Source of the DNA: Anaerolineae bacterium
GTDB taxonomy: Bacteria; Chloroflexota; Anaerolineae; 4572-78; J111
Assembly (NCBI GenBank): GCA_016926805.1
Contig: JAFGNV010000090.1
Coordinates: 100,834 to 164,833 of the forward strand
Direction: 5' to 3'
DNA: 64,000 nucleotides
Shown here in pieces: positions 17,093 to 25,452 of this stretch (positions are counted from its first letter, which is position 1; every line of letters begins with the position of its first letter). Position numbers and translations under genes: made by a program. The notes under the pieces are model-generated. The model ran no database searches and was not told the DNA's origin. It saw only the letters and a list, made by a program, of their open reading frames with translations.

Positions 17093-18676
17093 TCAGACAC
17101 GATAATGGCACCCAATACTTGTTTTATTCTCCCAGGCGGCGGTGGTCACAATGATTGCCGCGCGCGCGGCATTGCGCAGGCCAACCAGGCCGTCGGTCAG
17201 GCGGGAGGCTCGATAGAAGTTTTCGATCTCCACTTCCAGGTGACGTAGTTCGCTCATGGCCCGTTTTAAGCGGGGGGTGGTGCGGACCAGGCCGACGTAA
17301 TTCCACATAATGTTTTTGATGGCGGTCATGTCTTGGTTTACCAGAGCGGGGTCGGGCGGTTCCAGGCCGGTATCTTGCCAGGGGGGGATGTTGTCTGGTT
17401 TGGGCCGGGCCTGGTCGGCGAGTAACGCTGGCTGGATGTGTTGGGCTGCCCGGTGTCCCCAGGTAAGGCCTTCCAACAGGGAGGCGCTGGCCAGGCGATT
17501 GGCCCCATGCACGCCGGTGCAGGCAACCTCGCCCACGGCGTAGAGATGCTGAATGGTGGTGCAGCCCCACATATCCGTCCAAACCCCGCCGCAGGAGTAA
17601 TGCGCCGCCGGCACTACGGGAATCAGGTCGCGGGTGATGTCTACGCCGTATTCCAGACATTGTTCGTAAATGTTGGGAAACTCGGCCCGAATCTCGTCGG
17701 CTGGAATGTAGGAGCGCAGGTCCAGGTACAGGTTCCGCACATCGTGTTCCAGCATTTCCTGGTGCATGCTGCGGGCGACCACGTCGCGGGGGGCCAGGTC
17801 TTTCCATTCGGCATCGTATTTCTGCATAAACGGCTCGCCGTTGGCATGCACCAGCCGCGCTCCGGCTCCCCGCACGGCCTCAGAGATGAGAAAATTCGAC
17901 GCGGGTGGCCGGTGAAAGGTGGTCGGGTGAAACTGGACGAATTCGCTGTTGATGGCGCGCGCTCCAGCGCGATAGGCCATGGCCAGTCCATCGCCACGCG
18001 CGCCGGTGGGATTGGTAGTTCGCAGGAAGATCTGTCCCAGGCCGCCGGTGGCCAAAATGGTACGCTTGGCCAAACAACGAATAACCCGTTTGGCCGATTG
18101 ATCCAACACGTAGGCCCCCACGCAAGCATGCGGCTCGTAAACGGCCAGTCGATTCAACGAGTGGTGGGCCGGAGTCAATAAATCAACCGCGGTATGGCCG
18201 GTCAAAAAATTTACCTGGGGATGATGAGCCAACAGCTCGATGAGTTCCAGTTCAATGGCCCGGCCGGTAGCGTCGGTGGCGTGGAGGATACGAGGAGCGG
18301 AGTGACTACCTTCCCGAATCAGGGCCAGCTCGCCCTCCGGCGTGTGATCGAAGGGAACGCCGACACGTTCCAACAGGACTTGCCTGACCAAATCCGGACC
18401 TTCTTCGGCCAGGATGGACACGGCCTGGGGGTTGCAATAACCGACCCCGGCCCGGTTGATGTCTTCACTCAACAGCTCCGGCGAGTCATCGGCACCGCGA
18501 TAGATGATGCCCCCCTGCGCGTAATAGGTGTTGGTTTCGGCTGGTTGCCGGGTGCGGGTAACAAGCGTTACCGAGATGCCGGCATCGGCCAGTTGCAGGG
18601 CCGCCGTGCCGCCGGCAATACCACAACCAATGATTAATACATCGGTTTCAAGACAATCGTTGGTTATAGAAGTCAT
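17093..18676 (-). CDS. nadB: L-aspartate oxidase
   Basis: A 527-residue flavoprotein that oxidises L-aspartate to iminoaspartate, the first step of de novo NAD synthesis. The dinucleotide-binding motif VLIIGCGIAGG near residue 15, the succinate-dehydrogenase/fumarate-reductase-type FAD core, the capping domain with HPTTFH and the C-terminal helical bundle are all visible. It starts five bases after the nadA stop, so the two are in one operon and their products act consecutively on the unstable iminoaspartate. Length agrees with the family. Confidence 0.97.
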   Translation of the reverse strand: MTSITNDCLETDVLIIGCGIAGGTAALQLADAGISVTLVTRTRQPAETNTYYAQGGIIYRGADDSPELLSEDINRAGVGYCNPQAVSILAEEGPDLVRQVLLERVGVPFDHTPEGELALIREGSHSAPRILHATDATGRAIELELIELLAHHPQVNFLTGHTAVDLLTPAHHSLNRLAVYEPHACVGAYVLDQSAKRVIRCLAKRTILATGGLGQIFLRTTNPTGARGDGLAMAYRAGARAINSEFVQFHPTTFHRPPASNFLISEAVRGAGARLVHANGEPFMQKYDAEWKDLAPRDVVARSMHQEMLEHDVRNLYLDLRSYIPADEIRAEFPNIYEQCLEYGVDITRDLIPVVPAAHYSCGGVWTDMWGCTTIQHLYAVGEVACTGVHGANRLASASLLEGLTWGHRAAQHIQPALLADQARPKPDNIPPWQDTGLEPPDPALVNQDMTAIKNIMWNYVGLVRTTPRLKRAMSELRHLEVEIENFYRASRLTDGLVGLRNAARAAIIVTTAAWENKTSIGCHYRV

Positions 18677-18681
18677 CTGTC

Positions 18682-19713
18682 CTAACCTATCTGAATCATC
18701 CGTTCAACAGCTTTGGCCGCTCGCATCCGGATATCTTCCGGCACGTCAATGACGTAACGATTGAGTTTGAGCGCATTAAGCGTGTCTTCCAGCGTAATCT
18801 CGTTCATGTGGGGGCAGCGCACGCTGCACAACCGCAGCATTTCCTTATCGGGGTTGGCGGCGGCGATGTTGTCGCCCATGGCACATTCGGTGAGCAACAG
18901 GTAGTGCGGTTTATTGGTTTCCTGGACAAACTTAATCATGGCCGAGGTGCTGGCCGAAAAGTCAGACGTTGCCACCACCTCGGGTGGACATTCCGGGTGA
19001 GCCAGAATAACCACATCGGGGAATTGTTGGCGCACATTGGTGATGTCTTGCACGGTAAATTTCTCGTGAACTTCACACCGGCCGTGCCAGCCAATCATCT
19101 GGTAATCCAATTCAGTGTCATCCGGCCCAGCGGTGGCCGATGGGAAGATGATGTGCTTACCCGTTTCTTTGGCCACGTTGCGGGCCAGGTATTCGTCGGG
19201 GAGAAAAATAACGGTTTCACTATCGAGCGACTCAACCACGGCTTTGGCATTGCCCGACGTACAGCACAGGTCGCTCTCGGCCTTCACGTCAGCGTAGGTG
19301 TTGACGTAACTGACCACCGGCACGCCGGGGAATCTGGCTTTGAGCCGGCGCACGTCTTCGGCAGTGATGCTGGCCGCCAGAGAGCAGCCCGCTTTTTGGG
19401 CCGGCAGGAGCACGGTTTTTTCGGGATTGAGAATTTTGGCCGTTTCGGCCATAAATCTGACCCCACAGAAAACGATAATGTCTTTGTCGGTGGTAGCGGC
19501 TTTGCGGGCCAGTTCTAACGAGTCGCCGGTAAAATCGGGGATGGAATGGAATAGGGCCGGTTCCATGTAATTGTGGCCCAGAATGACTGCATTCTTCTCT
19601 TTTTTGAGCTGGTTTATTTCGTAGGCTAACTCAGCTTTGTAACGCAATTCCATGTCGGGGACAACGCGGCTGAGTTTGGCTTTCATTTGTTGGTAAGTTG
19701 CTTCAACTGTCAT
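18682..19713 (-). CDS. nadA: Quinolinate synthase A
   Basis: A 343-residue [4Fe-4S] enzyme that condenses iminoaspartate with dihydroxyacetone phosphate to quinolinate. The three cluster cysteines expected for the family can be placed at C110 (QKAGCSL), C213 (GRCEVH) and C300 (VRCPHM). The opening ILGHNYMEPALF and the FTGDSLELAR stretch are diagnostic. It is the middle gene of nadC-nadA-nadB. The gap to nadC is 94 bases and to nadB five bases. The start ATG 19713 follows GAGGTGAA. Confidence 0.97.
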   Translation of the reverse strand: MTVEATYQQMKAKLSRVVPDMELRYKAELAYEINQLKKEKNAVILGHNYMEPALFHSIPDFTGDSLELARKAATTDKDIIVFCGVRFMAETAKILNPEKTVLLPAQKAGCSLAASITAEDVRRLKARFPGVPVVSYVNTYADVKAESDLCCTSGNAKAVVESLDSETVIFLPDEYLARNVAKETGKHIIFPSATAGPDDTELDYQMIGWHGRCEVHEKFTVQDITNVRQQFPDVVILAHPECPPEVVATSDFSASTSAMIKFVQETNKPHYLLLTECAMGDNIAAANPDKEMLRLCSVRCPHMNEITLEDTLNALKLNRYVIDVPEDIRMRAAKAVERMIQIG

Positions 19714-19807
19714 GGTGGTTTCACCTCGCTTTCTTGTTGATCACGTGAGCGCCGACTGCCAGCCATTGGTTACGATCTTTTGGTAGCCATTGGTCCGCTG
19801 CCAACCA

Positions 19808-20647
19808 TCATTTTAGTAACAGACTGATGTCCATTGCCGGCGCCGAGTGCGACAGTGCGCCCACAGAAATAAAATCCACCCCGGTGGCCGCAATGTTGGC
19901 TACCGTGTCTAAATCGACATTACCCGATGCTTCCAGGGGGATTCGACCGTTGGTTAGCCGCGCCGCCTTACGCATCTCGGCCAGGCTCATATTATCGAGC
20001 AGAATCCGGTCGACACCCAGGGACAGGGTTTCTTCCAGTTCGGCCAGAGATTTTACTTCAACTTCAATGGGCCGACATTGTTTGTCCTGTGCACGCACTC
20101 GCTTGACTGCTTCGCTGATGCCACCCGCTGCGGTAATATGATTATCCTTGATAAGCACCATATCGTACAAACCAAAGCGGTGATTTTGGCCGCCACCCAG
20201 TCGCACGGCCCACTTATCCAGTAGACGTAAGCCGGGAGCGGTTTTGCGGGTGTCCAGGATGATGGCTTTGGTATCCGCTACAGCTTTAACAAATTGGCGG
20301 GTGAGGGTGGCGATGCCAGACATTCGTTGCAGCAAATTCAAAGCGACGCGCTCGCCGCTCAGCAGTACTCGCCCCGGCCCTTTCACGGTGGCGATGACAC
20401 TGCCTTTTTCCACGGTATCGCCGTCGACAACGGAAGGAGTGAATTGCACGGTTTCGTCGATGAGCATGAAGGTCAGCCGGACAACTTCCAATCCGGCCAC
20501 AACCCCGGCAGTTTTGGCCACAAATTGGCCCTGGAGTATCACCTCGGAGGAAATGATGCAATCAGTGGTTACGTCCCCATCGCCAATATCTTCGGCCAGG
20601 GCATGTTGGATAGTGGATTTAATTTGAGACAAAATGTTGTTTGTCAT
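19808..20647 (-). CDS. nadC: Nicotinate-nucleotide pyrophosphorylase (quinolinate PRTase)
   Basis: A 279-residue type II phosphoribosyltransferase that turns quinolinate and PRPP into nicotinate mononucleotide. Signatures include the N-terminal EDIGDGDVTTD, RKTAPGLRLLDKWAVRLGGG and VLIKDNHI. It is the first gene of the NAD operon, transcribed from a clear promoter/operator at 20671-20719 with a leader of about 37 bases. Its product is also the phosphoribosyl donor for CobT, whose gene lies about 5 kb away in the B12 cluster. The ribosome site is weak. Confidence 0.97.
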   Translation of the reverse strand: MTNNILSQIKSTIQHALAEDIGDGDVTTDCIISSEVILQGQFVAKTAGVVAGLEVVRLTFMLIDETVQFTPSVVDGDTVEKGSVIATVKGPGRVLLSGERVALNLLQRMSGIATLTRQFVKAVADTKAIILDTRKTAPGLRLLDKWAVRLGGGQNHRFGLYDMVLIKDNHITAAGGISEAVKRVRAQDKQCRPIEVEVKSLAELEETLSLGVDRILLDNMSLAEMRKAARLTNGRIPLEASGNVDLDTVANIAATGVDFISVGALSHSAPAMDISLLLK

Positions 20648-20670
20648 TGAAATAGACTTTCGTTGGCGAT

Positions 20671-20691
20671 TTAGTGTAAATTACACACTAA
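20671..20691 (-). promoter_or_regulatory. Palindromic operator before nadCAB
   Basis: TTAGTGT (20671-20677) and ACACTAA (20685-20691) form perfect 7-base arms around a 7-base spacer. A further overlapping half (AGTGTA, 20691-20696) coincides with the promoter -10. The site lies over the expected transcription start of nadC, the position of a repressor operator. It resembles the GT-N7-AC style sites described for NrtR-type NAD regulators, but the regulator gene is not in this window, so the identity is inferred. Confidence 0.7.
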
Positions 20692-20719
20692 GTGTAGCGT
20701 CGAAAAGCAGAAATGTCAA
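20691..20719 (-). promoter_or_regulatory. Sigma-70-type promoter of nadCAB
   Basis: On the minus strand a perfect -35 TTGACA (20719-20714) is followed after exactly 17 bases by TACACT (20696-20691). It starts immediately after the cobD stop codon, so the NAD genes do not depend on the cobD transcript. The operator palindrome shares a base with the -10. Confidence 0.8.
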
Positions 20720-20725
20720 ATTGTT

Positions 20726-21715
20726 TCACTGGCTTTTGGGCCTAATCGGGTTATATTTTCGGCAAAGCTGCGCCGTTATCAAGGCTATTCCAATGACAGA
20801 TAGAAACAAAATAACGCAAATGTCGGCCAAACGCAGGGCCCGTCTGATCGCGTTCGCGTTCAGTTTTTCCTGGCCGCCGTCCAATTCGTAAACGCCCTGT
20901 TTGCTCAAGGTAACGTGGAGGGCGCCAGCCATGGCGCTCATGGTCCAGCCCGCATTGAGGCTGGCAGTTCGGTGGTGTTGGTCCAGCATAGTGCGGGCCG
21001 CACGACAACCATCGCCCCCTCCCAGCCAGGCCGCTATCACCAGCAGCCAGCCGGTCAGCCGGGCCGGGAGCCAGTTGAAAACGTCATCCAGGCGAGCCGG
21101 GAATTTGCCCAGATATTCAAACTCCGGCGTACGATAACCCCACATCGCGTCGGCGGTATTGACAAAGCGGTAAGCCCAGGCCAAAGATAGACCTCCGGCG
21201 GCGTAAGCCAGTAAAGGTGCGGTCACACTGTCGGTGAGATTTTCGGCCAGGGATTCGATAGCAGCTCCGGCAACTTCGGTCTCGTCCAGTTGGTCGGTAT
21301 CTCGACTGACCAGGTGCCAACTGAGCAAACGTCGCGATTCAGCCAAATTGTGATGGGCCAGAGCCTCAGCAACCGCCTGTACCGCCCGGCGCAAACCACG
21401 ATACGCAAAAACGGGCTTAAGGAGCAAAGGCTGAAGAGTGAGGGTGGAAGGATGAAACAAGGGGAAGGATGAGAGCCTTTGGTTGCTTTTGTTTTTCAGA
21501 AATTGAAAGGGAAAGGCAAAGAGACCGACTCCGGTCAGGGTCCAGAATGCGCCAAACCAAAACGACATTCGTTTAGGTTGAAAATTACCACCCGCCACCC
21601 GTCTCCCCAAAGACAACCAGCGTCCCATCAGCATCAGGGGATGAAAGCGGTTAGGCGGATCGCCAAAAGCCAGATCCAAAGATACAGCCAAGAGGATAAC
21701 GATTAGTCGAAACAT
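20726..21715 (-). CDS. cobD: Adenosylcobinamide-phosphate synthase (CbiB/CobD)
   Basis: An integral membrane enzyme of about 329 residues that attaches (R)-1-aminopropan-2-ol phosphate to adenosylcobyric acid. The family opening, LDLAFGDPPNRFHPLMLMGRW, and the later GAAIESLAENLTDSVTAPL, WGYRTPEFEYLGKFPARLDD and ASLNAGWTMSAMAGAL are diagnostic. Hydrophobic segments match a multi-pass protein. The frame extends upstream to a GTG at 21754, but ATG 21715 (MFRLIVILL) aligns with the start of known homologues. Its stop lies seven bases from the nadC promoter. Confidence 0.95.
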   Translation of the reverse strand: MFRLIVILLAVSLDLAFGDPPNRFHPLMLMGRWLSLGRRVAGGNFQPKRMSFWFGAFWTLTGVGLFAFPFQFLKNKSNQRLSSFPLFHPSTLTLQPLLLKPVFAYRGLRRAVQAVAEALAHHNLAESRRLLSWHLVSRDTDQLDETEVAGAAIESLAENLTDSVTAPLLAYAAGGLSLAWAYRFVNTADAMWGYRTPEFEYLGKFPARLDDVFNWLPARLTGWLLVIAAWLGGGDGCRAARTMLDQHHRTASLNAGWTMSAMAGALHVTLSKQGVYELDGGQEKLNANAIRRALRLADICVILFLSVIGIALITAQLCRKYNPIRPKSQ

Positions 21716-21879
21716 GTCATAATCTTTTCCATAGAAACTCCATAATTCTTCCACAAGTGCTTCATATTGTTGGGGTAAAATAAGCTCAATAAGACATCAT
21801 AAATGTCAAATCAAAAAACTTCTCGTTTTAGGGAAGAAATATCTGGAAAACAGTTGGTAATTTATATGGAAGTATCACC

Positions 21880-22590
21880 ATGTTAAAGAAAATTTTGATT
21901 GGTAGTTTGTTGGTTCTATTATTTGGCCTCATTGTGGTAGCTGCTTATAGTCGTGGCGCCAGCGCCAGCGCGAATGAACAGGCCTATGGGCAAGGTTGGC
22001 GTGGGGCAGGGTATGAATCCAACCAGTTTGTCGAGTCCCGCGGGCAGCAGGGCGGTAAACGTGGTTCTGGACAGCCCGGTGCCGGTCGAATGGGGACGGG
22101 GCAGGATGACGACCGTAACGGTAATGGTCAAGGCAACCCGGGCCAGCGTGGAAATGGCGGTAATATCCCATTACCTGCCGCCCCCAGTGATGAACCGCTC
22201 ACCGAAGCCGAGATCCAGGGCCTGCTCAAAGCTCTGGACGATGAGTACCACGCCTGGGCCGTCTACGGTCAGGTGATAGCAGACTTTGGCCAGGTGAGGC
22301 CATTCACTAACATTCAAAGAGCCGAAGCGCAACACATTGCTGCCCTGGTCAATCTTTTTGACCGATATGACGTGCCGGTGCCGGATAACTCATGGGTTGG
22401 CCGTGTTGAAAGTTTTGACAGCGTGCAGACTGCCTGCGCCGCCGGCATTGCGGCTGAAATTGCCAATGCTGCTCTTTACGATGAACTCTTTACCACCACC
22501 GATCGTGCCGATATTTTGACCGTATATCAGACCCTGCAACGCGCCTCAACGGAAAAGCACTTGCCTGCCTTCCAACGGTGTGCGCAATAA
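21880..22590 (+). CDS. Exported DUF2202 ferritin-like protein
   Basis: A 236-residue protein with an N-terminal signal or anchor helix (about 4-24), a 70-residue low-complexity Gly/Gln/Asn/Arg-rich spacer, and a C-terminal ferritin-like four-helix domain (about 105-235). The domain carries LKALDDEYHAWAVY and RAEAQHIAAL, which supply Glu and ExxH residues for a di-metal site as in the DUF2202 family. The function of that family is not established, and a metal-linked or oxidative role is only an inference. Two cysteines (TACAAG, RCAQ) could form a disulfide. It is divergent from cobD and followed by a strong terminator. Confidence 0.85.
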   Translation: MLKKILIGSLLVLLFGLIVVAAYSRGASASANEQAYGQGWRGAGYESNQFVESRGQQGGKRGSGQPGAGRMGTGQDDDRNGNGQGNPGQRGNGGNIPLPAAPSDEPLTEAEIQGLLKALDDEYHAWAVYGQVIADFGQVRPFTNIQRAEAQHIAALVNLFDRYDVPVPDNSWVGRVESFDSVQTACAAGIAAEIANAALYDELFTTTDRADILTVYQTLQRASTEKHLPAFQRCAQ

Positions 22591-22603
22591 TAGCATCAAT
22601 TCC

Positions 22604-22639
22604 AAAGAGTTCCCCCAGATGTTTCTGGGGGAACTCTTT
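22604..22639 (+). terminator. Strong terminator after the DUF2202 gene
   Basis: A perfect 16-base-pair stem (AAAGAGTTCCCCCAGA, 22604-22619, with its complement at 22624-22639) around a four-base loop lies 14 bases after the stop codon. The A-rich and T-rich ends let it work in both directions, so it could also stop the convergent cobQ transcript. Confidence 0.9.
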
Positions 22640-22793
22640 ATATTTGTCTCTCGGTTACCTGGGCATACAAAAATCATCCAGAGCAACAACGCCTTTTTTA
22701 GGTTACATCCAACCGGGCAGACAACGCTTCAACAAGATTCATAGCGGTCAGATACACCCCGTTTTTTCAGATAGGTTCATTTTGCTCTCGGTA

Positions 22794-24287
22794 CTACGGC
22801 CAAACAATTTGTTCCACCGCCGCCATATCCAAATGCGCTCGAACGTGGTCGGCCAGACGATTGTAGGCTAACTCCCGGTCAAAGGTCCAGCCCCGGCCGT
22901 GCCATCCCAAACTGCGCAGCCAGGCATGACGCAGCGCGTCGTTATCAAAGAGACCGTGCAGGTACGTACCCCAAATGCGACCGTCTGTACTCAGAGCGCC
23001 ATCACCGTGGCCTGCCTCTGGGGTACCGATGTGACACAGAGGGCGAGACGAATTCACCAACCGGCTCCGGCCCATGTGGATTTCATAACCTTGAATAGGG
23101 ATTCCCTCCAACCCGGCCAATGGTCCAACCGCAGCTTTTAGCGTTGCCTGAATCTGAACGGTGTGTTTGTCACCGGCAAATGTGGTTTCAACCGGCAATA
23201 AACCCAACCCCCCAGCACGTGTACCCGGTTCGGCTTCCACGCCATCGGGATCAAGGAGGGTTTGGCCCAACATCTGGTAACCGCCGCAAATCCCTATCAC
23301 CGGCGTATCTTTTTGAGCCAATATCTTGATTCGTTCTGCCAGACCGGATTGCCGCAACCAGGCCAGATCGGCCAGGGTCATTTTGCTGCCGGGCAGGATA
23401 ATGGCCTGGGGCAAGCCGAGATCATCCACCCGTTCGACAAAACGCACCCGCACCCCGGGTTCGGCGCTTAGAGGATCAAAATCGTCAAAATTAGAAATGC
23501 GGGGAAAGCGGATGACGGCAATATCAACAACCGGCGTCTCCCCCCTGCGTTCCGGCTCATCCAGCGCCACCGAGTCTTCAGCCGCAATACCAATATCCGG
23601 TAAATAGGGAATGACGCCGAGGGTGGGAACGTTGAAGGCTCGTGCCTGTAACATTTGCAGGCCATCACCCAGCAGGTTGATGTCACCGCGAAATTTGTTG
23701 ATGACAAAGCCCTTCACCAACGTCCGCTCGTCCGGCTCCAACAATACCATCGTCCCCACCAGCGCCGCGAACACCCCACCCCGGTCGATATCCCCCACCA
23801 ACAATACCGGCGACCCTGCGTATTGGGCCACCTTCAGATTGACAATATCCCCCTCTTTCAGGTTGATTTCTACCGGGCTGCCCGCACCTTCCATAATCAC
23901 CAAATCGTGTCGCTCCCGCAGACGATCCATCGCCGCGGTGACGTGTTGCCACAGATACGGTTTCAGGCTGCGCCAGTTCCCGGCATCGATATGGGTATAG
24001 GGTTTGCCATTGAGCACCATCTGGCTGCGGCTGTTGCCTTCGGGCTTGAGCAAAATGGGGTTCATGTCCACGTGGGCCGGGATGCCCGCCGCCGCAGCCT
24101 GGACCATCGTGGCCCGGCCAATCTCGTGCCCTTCGGGCGTGACGCCCGCGTTGAGGGCCATATTCTGAGCTTTGAACGGTGCCACCCGATAACCAGCCTG
24201 GGCAAATATGCGACATAGAGCCGTCACTAAAATAGACTTACCCGCATTAGAATGAGTCCCCAAAATCATCAACGTTTTGGCCGCCAT
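22794..24287 (-). CDS. cobQ: Adenosylcobyric acid synthase
   Basis: A 497-residue enzyme that amidates adenosylcobyrinic a,c-diamide four times. The N-terminal dethiobiotin-synthetase-like ATPase (MILGTHSNAGKSILVTALCR) and the C-terminal class I glutamine amidotransferase (nucleophile Cys in VIGICGGYQMLG, plus a late His) are both intact. It is the last gene of the riboswitch-led minus-strand run, two bases after the HAD gene. Confidence 0.97.
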   Translation of the reverse strand: MAAKTLMILGTHSNAGKSILVTALCRIFAQAGYRVAPFKAQNMALNAGVTPEGHEIGRATMVQAAAAGIPAHVDMNPILLKPEGNSRSQMVLNGKPYTHIDAGNWRSLKPYLWQHVTAAMDRLRERHDLVIMEGAGSPVEINLKEGDIVNLKVAQYAGSPVLLVGDIDRGGVFAALVGTMVLLEPDERTLVKGFVINKFRGDINLLGDGLQMLQARAFNVPTLGVIPYLPDIGIAAEDSVALDEPERRGETPVVDIAVIRFPRISNFDDFDPLSAEPGVRVRFVERVDDLGLPQAIILPGSKMTLADLAWLRQSGLAERIKILAQKDTPVIGICGGYQMLGQTLLDPDGVEAEPGTRAGGLGLLPVETTFAGDKHTVQIQATLKAAVGPLAGLEGIPIQGYEIHMGRSRLVNSSRPLCHIGTPEAGHGDGALSTDGRIWGTYLHGLFDNDALRHAWLRSLGWHGRGWTFDRELAYNRLADHVRAHLDMAAVEQIVWP

Positions 24288-24289
24288 TT

Positions 24290-24958
24290 TTATCTCGCCC
24301 TCTTGATAAAACCCAGTAAGCCGTCATCAATTTGGGTCGTCACGTAATTGGCGCCGGTTAAATCCTGCCGGCCGGAATTGGGATTGGCCAAGCCAATGGT
24401 TACCATTCCGGCTGAATTGGCTCCCCTGATACCGTGCGGCGAGTCTTCAAGTACAATACATCTTTCCGGTTCAACCCCCAATTTGGCTGCGCAAGTCAAA
24501 AATATTTCGGGATGCGGCTTGCCGTTGGCCACTTCTTCGCCGCTGACGGTGGCGTCAAAATAATCAATCAGTTGCAACTTCTGTAAAATGAGGTTCACGT
24601 TTTGGCGCGACGAGGCGGAGGCCAGACCGATTTTAAAGTTGTTTTGCTGCAAAAATTTGAGCAGTTCCGGGATTCCGGCCATTGGCCCCAGGCTGGCTAC
24701 TGTTTGCAAGCCCTCCGCGACCCTATTCTTTTCCTGGTTGACCAGCCAATCCACTGCCTGGGGCAGGCGATGATTGGTTTTGATGATTTGCCACATCTCC
24801 CGGCTGGAAATACCAACGTAGGCATGAAGTTCTTCATCGGTAATTTCTATGTTCAGTTCGGTGAGGGTGTTTTTGACGATTTCTAAATAAAGGGGTTCGG
24901 TATCAATGATAACCCCATCCATATCAAAAATAAAACCTTTGGTCATTTTCCTTCTCAT
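24290..24958 (-). CDS. HAD-family phosphatase (beta-phosphoglucomutase-like)
   Basis: A 222-residue HAD superfamily protein with all four motifs: DMDGVIIDTE (nucleophile and acid), LASAS, GKPHPE with the Lys, and LEDSPHG. The helical cap follows motif I, as in subfamily I phosphatases and phosphoglucomutases. The substrate is not evident. It lies inside the B12 operon, two bases before cobQ, so a role in cobalamin side-chain or nucleotide phosphate removal is possible but unproven. The N-terminal MRRKM gives two possible ATGs. The second has GAAGG just upstream. Confidence 0.88.
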   Translation of the reverse strand: MRRKMTKGFIFDMDGVIIDTEPLYLEIVKNTLTELNIEITDEELHAYVGISSREMWQIIKTNHRLPQAVDWLVNQEKNRVAEGLQTVASLGPMAGIPELLKFLQQNNFKIGLASASSRQNVNLILQKLQLIDYFDATVSGEEVANGKPHPEIFLTCAAKLGVEPERCIVLEDSPHGIRGANSAGMVTIGLANPNSGRQDLTGANYVTTQIDDGLLGFIKRAR

Positions 24959-24987
24959 TTTTGGTGTTGGTTATGACCAAGCGTTGG

Positions 24988-25431
24988 TTATGCCCAACGT
25001 TGCACTTCTATAATATTGCCTTCGGGGTCGGTGAGGTAAACCACCGTAATCTGGCCTGCGCCGGGAATCTCTACGGTGACCCTCTGCCCATACTTACCGC
25101 CGCCCGCAGCCAGAACAGCCTCCTCCGCTGCCCCAACGTTATCCACGGCAAAGGCAATGTGGGCAAAACCGGGCCGATTGATAGCGGGTTGGGGGCCTTC
25201 TACCTGTTGGTTGTATTGGAAGATTTCCAACGTCGGCCCTTCGGGGCCGTAGCCGGGGAGGCGAAGGTGGATGCCTTGAATCTTGGCCCCGCTTACCCCC
25301 GTGACCTCCTCCAACCACCGACCGGACAGGTTTCGTTCAGGCGGCACCGGCTCACAGCCAAAAACTTCCTGATAAAATTTAGCCAGGCTTTGCCAGTTGT
25401 GCGCAACGATGTTGGTGTGGACAAATTTCAT
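24988..25431 (-). CDS. VOC-superfamily (glyoxalase/dioxygenase-like) protein
   Basis: A protein of about 147 residues with two beta-alpha-beta-beta-beta modules of the vicinal-oxygen-chelate fold. Metal ligands can be proposed as an early His (VHTNIVAHN), Glu in TLEIFQY, His in FAHIAFAV and Glu in IIEVQRW. Such proteins include glyoxalase I, methylmalonyl-CoA epimerase and dioxygenases. The epimerase option is noteworthy given MeaB elsewhere in the window, but specificity is not settled. ATG 25431 has GAGGA at a good distance and is preferred over ATG 25443. It lies between cobT and the HAD gene. Confidence 0.82.
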   Translation of the reverse strand: MKFVHTNIVAHNWQSLAKFYQEVFGCEPVPPERNLSGRWLEEVTGVSGAKIQGIHLRLPGYGPEGPTLEIFQYNQQVEGPQPAINRPGFAHIAFAVDNVGAAEEAVLAAGGGKYGQRVTVEIPGAGQITVVYLTDPEGNIIEVQRWA

Positions 25432-25452
25432 CTTGATCCTCATTTTTCTATC

